Of a DNA stretch of 64,000 nt, positions 54,030-61,269 are shown one piece after another. Positions within the stretch are counted from its first letter, which is position 1. Each line of letters starts with the position of its first letter. Source of the DNA: JADGNZ01 sp963715895. Lineage in GTDB: Bacteria > Acidobacteriota > Thermoanaerobaculia > Gp7-AA8. The notes beneath the pieces are model-generated. The model was not told the origin of the DNA. It saw only the letters and a list, made by a program, of their open reading frames with translations, and made no database searches. A program made the translations under genes and the position numbers. Location of the stretch: the NCBI GenBank assembly GCA_963715895.1, contig OY970284.1:5146001-5210000 (forward strand), read 5' to 3'.

Positions 54030-54283
54030 AACACTACACCAGCCCGGATTTCTGGCACCTCTTCGACCGTCTTCCCTCGGATATTCAGACTCTCGCGCGC
54101 GAAAACTATGAGTTGCTGAAAGCCAACCCACGCCATCCATCGCTCCATCTGAAAAAGGCCGGAGAGTACTGGTCCGTACGAATTGGTCTCGGCTATCGTG
54201 CCCTTGGCAAGGACGTCGAAGGTGGCATCCTGTGGGGCTGGATCGGACTGCACGCCAAATATACGAGAATCCTTTCGTCTTAG
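54026..54283 (+). CDS. RelE/ParE-like toxin
   Basis: 85 residues from a TTG overlapping the antitoxin stop. It contains FWHLFDRLPSDIQTLARENY, NPRHPSLHLKKAGEYWSVRIGLGYRAL and WGWIGLHAKYTRIL, the pattern of small RelE/ParE-superfamily toxins that act as mRNA interferases or gyrase poisons; basic Lys/Arg residues needed for activity are present. The stop is 8 nt before the ribE ATG, so the toxin transcript continues into ribE. Confidence 0.78.
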   Translation: MKHYTSPDFWHLFDRLPSDIQTLARENYELLKANPRHPSLHLKKAGEYWSVRIGLGYRALGKDVEGGILWGWIGLHAKYTRILSS

Positions 54284-54291
54284 GACTAGCC

Positions 54292-54885
54292 ATGTTCACC
54301 GGCATCATCAATCACAGCGGCATCATCGATTCTCTCGAACGCCTGGCGTCGGGAGCACGGTTGCGGCTGCGCACGACCGACAGCGAGCCGTTCACGCTTG
54401 GCGAAAGCCTGGCGGTGAATGGCGTCTGCCTGACCGTCCTGCCGCAGGAGGACGGCATGCTACTCACCGATGTCTCCAACGAAACGCTCGCGCGCACGAC
54501 GCTGGGCGCGCTGACCAGCGGCGCGCGCGTGAACGTCGAGCGTGCCATGGCCCTCGGCGATCGCCTCGGCGGGCATCTCGTCCAGGGACATGTCGACTGC
54601 GTCGGGACGCTTCTGTCGATCGCCCCCGAGGGCGACTTCGCGGTCTATCGCTGGAGCTGCCCGGCCGAATACAAGGAGCTCATCGTCGACAAGGGCTCGA
54701 TTGCCGTCGACGGGGTGTCATTGACTGTCGTCGATCCGGACAGCGCGAGCTTCGGCGCGGCGCTGATTCCGGAGACTCTCCGCCGCACAAACCTCGGCGA
54801 TGCCGCGATCGGCGACCGCGTGAACCTCGAGCTGGACATGATCGCCAAGTACGTCCGTTCGCTCGTAGCGCCGTATTTGCGGTAG
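54292..54885 (+). CDS. ribE: Riboflavin synthase, alpha chain
   Basis: 197 residues with two lumazine-binding repeats: MFTGIINHSGIID with LGESLAVNGVCLTV and, in the second half, GHLVQGHVDCVG with IAVDGVSLTVV. The trimeric enzyme makes riboflavin from two 6,7-dimethyl-8-ribityllumazine molecules. Its C-terminus and stop form part of a 42-bp sequence that occurs again at 55461, on the other side of a 21-bp array. Confidence 0.95.
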   Translation: MFTGIINHSGIIDSLERLASGARLRLRTTDSEPFTLGESLAVNGVCLTVLPQEDGMLLTDVSNETLARTTLGALTSGARVNVERAMALGDRLGGHLVQGHVDCVGTLLSIAPEGDFAVYRWSCPAEYKELIVDKGSIAVDGVSLTVVDPDSASFGAALIPETLRRTNLGDAAIGDRVNLELDMIAKYVRSLVAPYLR

Positions 54886-54909
54886 CGCAGTCTCGCGGTC
54901 TCGCGGCAT
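54868..54909. repeat. Left copy of a 42-bp direct repeat at the end of ribE
   Basis: The first 23 bp (54868-54890, containing CCGTATTTGCGGTAG with the ribE stop) are identical to 55461-55483; the next 19 bp match at 13 positions and end in TCGCGGCAT in both copies. The copies bracket a 21-bp tandem array. Confidence 0.85.
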
Positions 54910-55322
54910 GTTCCTCCGCCTGCGTGTCGTGTTCCTCCGCCTGCGTGTCGTGTACCTTCGCCCGCGTGTCGTGTACCTTCGCCCGCGTGTCGTGCTCCTC
55001 CGCCTGCGTGTCGTGTACCTTCGCCCGCGTGTCGTGCTCCTCCGCCTGCGTGTCGTGTACCTTCGCCTGCGTGTCGTGAACCTTCGCCTGTGTGTCGTGA
55101 ACCTTCGCCTGCGTGTCGTGTCCCTCCGCCGGCGTGTCGTGTACCTTCGCCTGTGTATCGTGTACCTTCGCCTGCGTGTCGTGTTCCTCCGCCCGCGTGT
55201 CGTGTACCTTCGCCTGCGTGTCGTGTACCTTCGCCTGCGTGTCGTGAACCTTTGCCGGCGTGTCGTGTACCTTCGCCGGCGTGTCGTGTTCCTCCGCCTG
55301 CGTGTCGCGTTACTCCGCCTGC
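54903..55322. repeat. 21-bp tandem array, 20 units
   Basis: Units start every 21 bp from 54903 to 55302 without any indel. The consensus is GTGTCGTGTACCTTCGCCTGC, with a common variant ending TTCCTCCGCCTGC; variation is mostly at positions 9-11 and 13-18. All three plus frames and minus frames are largely free of stops because the unit is seven codons long, so coding cannot be inferred. It starts inside the left 42-bp direct repeat. Confidence 0.95.
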
Positions 55323-55583
55323 TGGACAAAACCGCGGGGGGTCACACCTTCGTATTTCGCAGAGCGCTAAACCACTGACCTCGCACGACTTGAGCACATC
55401 AAGATCAACGCCGCGACCAGTCAGGTAGTTATTCGCATTTCACCGTCGCCGGGAAATGTCGCGCCGTATTTGCGGTAGCGCAGGAACGCTGTTTCGCGGC
55501 ATTGAAGGTCGAGTTGCCGCGAGACCCCGCAACCGGCAGACCCCGTAACCGCGTCCTCGCAACCGCGAATACACTGTCGCGGC
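55323..55583. other. Non-coding gap with the right direct-repeat copy
   Basis: 261 bp between the array and the next gene. It contains the second copy of the 42-bp repeat (55461-55502). Upstream of it a short reading frame runs to the same VAPYLR-stop as ribE, with no start codon, so it may be a gene remnant. After the copy, several GCAACCG/GTAACCG-like short repeats occur (55520-55570). No complete gene, promoter or terminator is recognised. Confidence 0.6.
55461..55502. repeat. Right copy of the 42-bp direct repeat
   Basis: Perfect 23-bp match (55461-55483) to the 3' end of ribE, followed by a partly matching 19 bp ending TCGCGGCAT. Copy spacing is 593 bp. Confidence 0.85.
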
Positions 55584-56627
55584 GTGATCGTCTACAAGAA
55601 AACGCCGCATTTGCGCATCGCGCGCGCACAGGTGCCGGAGCCGCCGTACTGGGCAGCCTCAACGATTGCTCCGTACAGCCCCCGGCGTGCGGCGCCGATC
55701 GCCGTCGACTACCTCGATCTTCGCGCTTCCTGCGCCGAGCGCTTCGAGGTCTCGGTCTGCGACAACGTCCGCGACGATCTGGATCGCAGCACGGCGCGGC
55801 ATCCTCTGCACGCGCCGGCGCTGATCGATGCCGCCGAGTTCGCGGAAGTCATTTTCGGCCGCGGCGAGGAAGTGCTCCAGTTCTGCGCCGACCAGCACGT
55901 TGCGGCGATGCAGCTCGTTTCGGCGCGCGGTGCGCTGCCGGGGCAGGTTCCGGACAACACGGTCATCACCATCGCCGCCTGGCCGCTGGAGCTGGCGCGC
56001 CTCGGCGCTCTCTTCGCCGAGGCGAAAGAGCGCGGGCTGCGGTGGGGCGTGGTCATTCCGATCATCTTTCCGGTGACGACCGACCTCGCCGGCCTCGCCC
56101 AGCTCGCGGAGCTGGCCAAAACGTACGAGGCGTCGTTCTTTACCGGCGTTCCGATCGAGCTGGACGCCACGGCGCGCAACGCGCTGGCGCAATCGCTGAC
56201 CGGCGAGGTGCGCGACGATCACTTCGAGATGCTCTTCCACTCCGACCTCGGCCCCATACGGCTGGCCACCGAACGCCACATCGCCGCACTGGCCGGCGAG
56301 ATCAACGCCGCCGACTTCGTCATTCCGCCGCGCTGGGACCGCCCGACCAATTGGAACGCCGCCGTTCTCCTCACGCTGACGGCCAGCCGCATCCTGGCGA
56401 TGAACCGCGACGAGGAGCTGGCCTGGCGACTGACCCGGTCGGCGAAAGTGGTGGCCTTGCTCGAAAAGCCGATCGAGCGCGTTGCGCAGGCCGCAAGTCT
56501 GTCGATCATCGACTCGCTCGACGAGATCAGCGTCGACCTGCTGACGGAGTGGCTCGAAACCGGCAGATCAAGCTTTGCCGGACACATCGAGAAGCAGTGG
56601 AGGCTCCGGAGGGATAGCGGGGGGTAA
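55584..56627 (+). CDS. Hypothetical protein
   Basis: 347 residues from a GTG at 55584. No signal peptide or membrane segment. Alternating beta-strands and helices (VITIAAWPLELARLGALF, GLRWGVVIPIIFPVT, FEMLFHSDLGPIRL) suggest a TIM-barrel-like or Rossmann-like soluble enzyme. Only two cysteines and no obvious cofactor motif. I recognise no family. Base composition and codon use look native. Confidence 0.65.
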   Translation: MIVYKKTPHLRIARAQVPEPPYWAASTIAPYSPRRAAPIAVDYLDLRASCAERFEVSVCDNVRDDLDRSTARHPLHAPALIDAAEFAEVIFGRGEEVLQFCADQHVAAMQLVSARGALPGQVPDNTVITIAAWPLELARLGALFAEAKERGLRWGVVIPIIFPVTTDLAGLAQLAELAKTYEASFFTGVPIELDATARNALAQSLTGEVRDDHFEMLFHSDLGPIRLATERHIAALAGEINAADFVIPPRWDRPTNWNAAVLLTLTASRILAMNRDEELAWRLTRSAKVVALLEKPIERVAQAASLSIIDSLDEISVDLLTEWLETGRSSFAGHIEKQWRLRRDSGG

Positions 56628-56736
56628 GTCGGGCCGAAGGCAAGCGGCCCATCCGCTTGAATGCTTCCTTGAATCCTACCGGGATGAAAGCAGGATATAC
56701 CAGAAAATTCCAAAAGCGAACGGAATTGTGGAATCG

Positions 56737-57381
56737 ATGACAAGACGCCAGACAGTCGCGCTCGTCGCATCCGTCGGGCTGGTCATCCTTCTCGGCATTG
56801 CAGCCGGAGCCTGGTTCATCGCGCACCGCATGGAGCAGATAGCGGCCGCAGCCATAACTCGCAAAGAGGAGATGGCCGACCTCGGCTCACTCGTCACCCG
56901 CGTCCGTAACCTGAATCGCCTGGAGACGGCCACGATGCGCGTGGCCAGCATCAGCACGACCAGGCAGACGTACGACCTGATCCCGAACGCGCTGGCCGGC
57001 GACGAGCTGACCCTTTACTCCGCCGGCGATGTGATCGCCGGCGTCGACCTCTCACTCCTGAAGCCCGATGACGTCCACCGCGAGCCTGACGGAACCATCG
57101 TCGTCCGCCTCCCCTCACCGCAACTGCTGGTCTCGCGCCTGGACAACCGCGCCTCCCACGTCATCCAGCGCCGCACCGGCGTCTTCCGCCGCGCCGACAT
57201 CGGCATGGAAGGCCGCGCCCGCCAATACGCCGAGCAGAACATCCGCAACGAAGCGATCCGCCGCGGCATCCTGCAACTCGCGCAGAAGAACGCGGAAGGG
57301 CGGGTGGCGGAGCTGCTGCACACGCTAGGGGCGGCGAAGGTGAGGTTTGAGGGTGGGAAAGGGAATGCCGTGGCCCGCTAG
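56737..57381 (+). CDS. DUF4230-like membrane-anchored protein
   Basis: 214 residues from ATG 56737 (MTRRQTVALVASVG). One N-terminal span (about 8-28), then an extracytoplasmic domain with LITYDLIP-type start (RQTYDLIPNALAGDELTLYSAGDVIAGVDLSLL) and DGTIVVRLPSPQLL, the DUF4230 pattern, ending in a helical region. Function of the family is unknown. Confidence 0.75.
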   Translation: MTRRQTVALVASVGLVILLGIAAGAWFIAHRMEQIAAAAITRKEEMADLGSLVTRVRNLNRLETATMRVASISTTRQTYDLIPNALAGDELTLYSAGDVIAGVDLSLLKPDDVHREPDGTIVVRLPSPQLLVSRLDNRASHVIQRRTGVFRRADIGMEGRARQYAEQNIRNEAIRRGILQLAQKNAEGRVAELLHTLGAAKVRFEGGKGNAVAR

Positions 57382-57425
57382 ACGCCGATACGCGACGTAG
57401 TACTGAAGTGTTCATCTAATTTGTA

Positions 57426-57455
57426 TTGACAAAATACTTCAACGGGCTCACATTG
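57426..57455 (+). promoter_or_regulatory. Possible -35/-10 promoter
   Basis: TTGACA at 57426-57431 in an unusually AT-rich stretch (57415-57450). The best -10-like hexamer about 17 bp on is a weak CACATT, so only the -35 is convincing. It would serve the three small genes at 57488-58316. Confidence 0.35.
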
Positions 57456-57487
57456 CTCGTTGAGAGCCGGGACAATGAGAATTAGCA

Positions 57488-57793
57488 ATGTTCGAAGCAA
57501 ACGCGACCAAGGTAACGATGCTTTTCCCACTGCTCGGAAACGACAGCGAGCCCTTTTCGGCGGGCGTCTGGGGATGGTGGCTGGATAACATCGTCACGTT
57601 CGGTGCGTACCACGAGCTGGCGTCAAGAGGCACATGGAGAGGCATGACCGAGCAGCATCGGTGCGTCAAGATCGTTATCGTCGACGAATCCGAGATTCAG
57701 CGTCTGGAAGCTTTCCTGGCAGAGGCGCGTGAGGCGTTTGGGCAGGAAGTGATGTACTTCGAAGCCGTACGAGTTCACTTCAAGCTCATCTAG
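57488..57793 (+). CDS. Small hypothetical protein
   Basis: 101 residues. Compact mixed alpha/beta protein: NATKVTMLFPLLGNDSEPF, a tryptophan-rich loop (AGVWGWWLDNIV) and VKIVIVDESEIQRLEAFLAEARE. No signal or membrane segment, no cysteine pair. No family is recognised. Lower GC upstream and small size could fit an accessory origin. Confidence 0.6.
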   Translation: MFEANATKVTMLFPLLGNDSEPFSAGVWGWWLDNIVTFGAYHELASRGTWRGMTEQHRCVKIVIVDESEIQRLEAFLAEAREAFGQEVMYFEAVRVHFKLI

Positions 57794-57820
57794 CTCTCCG
57801 CCGCGCGGAACATAAACTGA

Positions 57821-58210
57821 ATGAGATACCTCAATCGTAATTCCGGGTTGCAGATCGACCTGTCGCACCTCGACAGCGATCGAAAGCGTTTCTACCAATC
57901 GGCTATCGAGAAGCTCGATGAGAACGTCCCCTGGCTCGAGTTTGAAGATTTTGCGTTTTCCTTCGGCTCTCCCGTCTTCAGAGCTTCGCGGAATCGGCAG
58001 GAAGTTCTTGGCGACCCGCTCTACGTCGTGCTGAAGGACATCTGGTTGCGACTTGGCATCAGGCAAGGCCTTGTTGCACCGTCAAAGGAGCCCGTTGCCA
58101 GTGCCAAAACGACCAGCAAAGCCCGGCAGGCCAATCCGCACATCGCGGCGCATCGCGGTCACCTGGAGATTGCCGATAAACCTGCTCTTCCGCGTCGACG
58201 CAGTCGCTGA
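57821..58210 (+). CDS. Small hypothetical protein overlapping an RHH gene
   Basis: 129 residues. The first 90 residues look like a real helical protein (QIDLSHLDSDRKRFYQSAIEKLDE ... YVVLKDIWLRLGIRQGL). The last 35 are low-complexity and basic where the frame overlaps the next gene. It ends 110 bp inside that gene. No family recognised; with the ribbon-helix-helix protein it could be a TA-like or regulatory pair. Confidence 0.55.
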   Translation: MRYLNRNSGLQIDLSHLDSDRKRFYQSAIEKLDENVPWLEFEDFAFSFGSPVFRASRNRQEVLGDPLYVVLKDIWLRLGIRQGLVAPSKEPVASAKTTSKARQANPHIAAHRGHLEIADKPALPRRRSR

Positions 58211-58316
58211 AGCCGAAGGCGTCACGACGACGGAGTGGGTCGAGCGAGCGATTTTGAGCACGCTTAATTCGCGCACCCTGCCTACGAGCGATCCAACACT
58301 TTCTTCGCCACGCTGA
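58101..58316 (+). CDS. Ribbon-helix-helix-like DNA-binding protein
   Basis: 71 residues from a GTG at 58101 with AAGGAG about 11 nt upstream. After a basic N-terminus, RIAVTWRLPINLLFRVDAVAEAEGVTTTEWVERAIL matches the strand-helix-helix pattern of CopG/Arc-type repressors. It starts inside the previous gene and its end overlaps the 3' end of trpE on the other strand by 35 bp. Confidence 0.6.
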   Translation: MPKRPAKPGRPIRTSRRIAVTWRLPINLLFRVDAVAEAEGVTTTEWVERAILSTLNSRTLPTSDPTLSSPR

Positions 58317-59700
58317 TCGCCTGTTTCAGCGCGGCCGACTTGCTCATCGCCTCCTCGTATTCGCGTGCTGGATCCGAGTCGTAGACGATGCCGGCGCCGG
58401 CCTGGACGGAGGCGTGGCCTTTGGCAAGCACGATCGTGCGGATGGCGATGCAGGAGTCCATGTTGCCGCTGAAACCGAAGTAGGCCACCGCGCCGCCGTA
58501 CGGGCCGCGGCGAGTCGTTTCGTGGGCGTCGATCAACTCCATGGCCCGAATCTTCGGCGCACCGGTGAGGGTGCCGGCGGGAAAACAGGAGAGGAAGAGA
58601 TCGACGGGACTGCGGTCGCCGCGCAGCGTCCCCTGGACGTTGGTGACGAGATGCATGACGTGGCTGTAGCGCTCGATGTGGGCGAAGTCGGAGACGGAGA
58701 CCGAGCCGCTGACGCAGACGCGGCCGAGATCGTTGCGGCCGAGGTCGACCAGCATCAGGTGCTCCGCCCGCTCCTTGGGGTCGGCCAGAAGCGCGTGCTC
58801 CAGCGCGGCGTCCTCAGCCGGCGTCGCTCCGCGCGGGCGGGTGCCGGCGATCGGCCGCGTCTCCGCGCGCGTGCCGTCGACGCGTACCAGCATCTCCGGC
58901 GACGCGCCGACCAGCGTGCACTCGGGCGTGCGCAGCAGGAACATGTATGGCGACGGATTGATCGAGCGGAGCACGCGATACAGCGTCAGCGCGTCCGACT
59001 CGCAGAATTCGGTGCTCCACCGCTGCGACAGAACGATCTGAAAGATCTCGCCGGAGACGATCTCCTCCTTCGCCGTCCGTACCACGGACTCGAAGTCCTC
59101 CCGCGGAATGTTGGGAGAGAACGTCACGTCCGCCCCCTTGTCCGGAAACGCCAGCAGCTCTACGCGCGCGGCCCGCAGCCGCTCGATGGCGCGGTCGAGG
59201 CGCGCGTTCGCTTCCGCGAGCGACGCATGCGCATCAGAGGTGAAGATGTTGGCGATGACGTAAAGGCGCTGCTTCACGTGATCGAAGACCACTACGTTGT
59301 CAAAGAAGATCAGCCGCGCGTCGGGGATGCCGGTTTCGTTCCGATACGAATCGGGGATGCGCTCGATCCAGCCGGCCACGCTGTAGCCGAAGAAGCCCAC
59401 CGCGCCGCCGAAGAACGGCGGAAGCGACTCCTCGCCGTAAACGCGCAGCGGCTGCAGCTCGTTGTTCAACACGCCGACCGGATCGGGCGTCGACTCGTCG
59501 AAGCGAAGGCTGCGCCGCGGCTCGAAGCCGACGAACGAATAGCGGCCGACGTTTTCACCTCGCTCGACGCTCTCGAACAGAAAAGCCTCGCCATCGCCGG
59601 ATAGGGCGGCGAATGCCGCAACAGGGGTGATGGCGTCCGCGCTCAATTCGCGGGCGATGGGTACGATGTCGTAGTCCTTGCGAAGGTCATCCAGGTTCAT
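58282..59700 (-). CDS. trpE: Anthranilate synthase component I
   Basis: 472 residues from ATG 59700, which overlaps the aroDE stop (ATGA); ATG 59706 is an alternative. Chorismate-binding domain signatures: ETRPIAGTRPRG, LVDLGRNDLGRVC, SYVMHLV-like HVMHLVTNVQGTL, FPAGTLTGAPKIRAMELI and GAGIVYDSDPAREYEE. The N-terminal half carries the ESVERGENVGRYSFVG feedback-site region. It makes anthranilate with TrpG, whose gene is not in the window. Coupled to the shikimate gene upstream. Confidence 0.95.
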   Translation of the reverse strand: MNLDDLRKDYDIVPIARELSADAITPVAAFAALSGDGEAFLFESVERGENVGRYSFVGFEPRRSLRFDESTPDPVGVLNNELQPLRVYGEESLPPFFGGAVGFFGYSVAGWIERIPDSYRNETGIPDARLIFFDNVVVFDHVKQRLYVIANIFTSDAHASLAEANARLDRAIERLRAARVELLAFPDKGADVTFSPNIPREDFESVVRTAKEEIVSGEIFQIVLSQRWSTEFCESDALTLYRVLRSINPSPYMFLLRTPECTLVGASPEMLVRVDGTRAETRPIAGTRPRGATPAEDAALEHALLADPKERAEHLMLVDLGRNDLGRVCVSGSVSVSDFAHIERYSHVMHLVTNVQGTLRGDRSPVDLFLSCFPAGTLTGAPKIRAMELIDAHETTRRGPYGGAVAYFGFSGNMDSCIAIRTIVLAKGHASVQAGAGIVYDSDPAREYEEAMSKSAALKQAISVAKKVLDRS

Positions 59701-60950
59701 TGACATGCCTCGAGAAAAAGCTCGCTCTGCCGCGCAGCTTGCGCGCGGAGGAGGTCGAGCCCGTTGAAGTCTGCGTGGGAATCGCGTCCGTATGCCGCTT
59801 CGATGATGGTAGCGGCATCCGGCAGCGGAATGGATACGTTTTGCGGCAACGTGTTGATGACGAGATCGCCGCGCCACGACGGCAGTTGATCGAGCGGCCG
59901 GGCACTCAGTTTGCCCGCGGTGCGATTGAACACGGTTGACTCGATGCCGGCGCGGCGAAGGGCCACCAGCGCCGCACGCGCCGTGCCGCCCGCGCCGATG
60001 ACCGCCGCCGTCCGTGCCGAGGTTCTGCCGATCAGCGCCGCGAAGCCGTCGACGTCGGTGTTGTCGGCGACGATCCTGCCGCCGATCCGGACGAGTGTGT
60101 TCACCGCTTCCGCGTCGCGCACGTTCCGGCGAATGTCCGCGCCGATTTCCGAGGCGAACGCAAAGGCTTCTTCCTTGAACGGAGCGGTGATCGACATACC
60201 GGTCGGCGCGAAACGTTCACCTCGGACAAATGGTTCGGCGATGTCGCGAAAATCGTCGCTCTCGAAGATCGCGTACGCAGCCGCGACGCCGCGCTCACGG
60301 AAAATGGCGTTGTGAATGGCCGGTGAGCCGCTGTGCGCGGCCGGGTTGCCGGCGATGGTGAAAATCTTCTCCGCATGCAACGCCTTGCGATCCGGGCCAT
60401 AGATCGCCAGCCCCTGCGCCAGCGTGAGCTGCCCCGGTGCGGCGTGCCGGGCCTCGTCGACGCTGACGAACTGCAGCTCCGATCCGAAGAAGGGAGCCAG
60501 GATGCGGGCATACAACCCGCGGCCTCCCATTCCGATGACGGAGAGGTTGCTCCTTCCTTCGAGCAGCGCCAGCAGGCGGACGTTGTCAGCGAAGTTCCGC
60601 GGCGTCACTGCAAGCTTCACGTGGTCCGCGCGCATCTCCGAGACGAGGGCGTCAACGTCCGGCATCCCTTCGTAATCGTGATGCGAGAGGATCACGCGAC
60701 GCCCAACCGGTATGGGTTGACCCCACTCAGCATCGATCATGTCCGCCTCAGCATCCGCGACCGGCGCCCCGCCGCGATTCGTGGCGATGACCGGTTTTGC
60801 CGTCGCCGCCCGCACCGCCGCCCAGTCGACGGCCCGTCCGCCGAAGGCATCGACGCGCAGTTCGATGGCATCGTGATCGTCGCGCAGTGCGCCGATCACC
60901 TCGATGGCCTTTCCCGGCGTCTCTTCGTAGATCGTTACCACCAGTTGCAT
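59697..60950 (-). CDS. aroDE: 3-Dehydroquinate dehydratase-shikimate dehydrogenase fusion
   Basis: 417 residues from ATG 60950 (GAGG 9 nt upstream; ATG 60971 has no such site). Type I dehydroquinase is residues about 1-175: AIELRVDA, catalytic His in ILSHHDYEG and the Schiff-base lysine in VKLAVTP. Shikimate dehydrogenase is about 180-417: PAAHSGSPAIHN, catalytic Lys in APFKEEAF, NTDVDGF and the NADP loop IGAGGTARA. Fused AroDE supplies consecutive steps toward chorismate, which the coupled TrpE then uses. Confidence 0.95.
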   Translation of the reverse strand: MQLVVTIYEETPGKAIEVIGALRDDHDAIELRVDAFGGRAVDWAAVRAATAKPVIATNRGGAPVADAEADMIDAEWGQPIPVGRRVILSHHDYEGMPDVDALVSEMRADHVKLAVTPRNFADNVRLLALLEGRSNLSVIGMGGRGLYARILAPFFGSELQFVSVDEARHAAPGQLTLAQGLAIYGPDRKALHAEKIFTIAGNPAAHSGSPAIHNAIFRERGVAAAYAIFESDDFRDIAEPFVRGERFAPTGMSITAPFKEEAFAFASEIGADIRRNVRDAEAVNTLVRIGGRIVADNTDVDGFAALIGRTSARTAAVIGAGGTARAALVALRRAGIESTVFNRTAGKLSARPLDQLPSWRGDLVINTLPQNVSIPLPDAATIIEAAYGRDSHADFNGLDLLRAQAARQSELFLEACQ

Positions 60951-61269
60951 CAACGTTAGCCTCATCCTCATCGGGAAGAGGTGCGGATACGACCGGTCGA
61001 TATTCGCGCCCCTTCCGTTGCGGGGCGCGTCTTCACGCTACCCGCTAGCTGCGGCGAAACCACCACCAGTTGCGCGGCGCGTTCATCGTCCGAGGAGAGT
61101 AACGGCGAAGATCGGGAGTGTCAACTGGGTGAGAATGCAGGCTGAGCGCTCGATCCATTCCGGCGCAAGTCTTGCTGAATCGACGAGTGCTCTTGCGTAC
61201 CGCCGAAAAAAGGAGCATCGTTACAACCTTCCCTGGTCAGTTGTCCCAAGCAGATCGTGGAGGTGCCGC
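60951..61269. other. Divergent intergenic region between aroDE and fdhA
   Basis: 319 bp. It must hold promoters for aroDE-trpE and the formate dehydrogenase. I see no clear -35/-10 pair, riboswitch or hairpin with a T-run; a GGAGG ribosome site ends it at about 61258-61263. No small gene is convincing. Confidence 0.5.

Noticed and set aside
54645..55397. Long open frames on both strands through the second 21-bp array
   Set aside because: Same reason; translations are pure heptapeptide repeats and overlap ribE on the other strand.
58414..59604. 396-codon plus-strand frame opposite trpE
   Set aside because: trpE motifs are complete on the minus strand.
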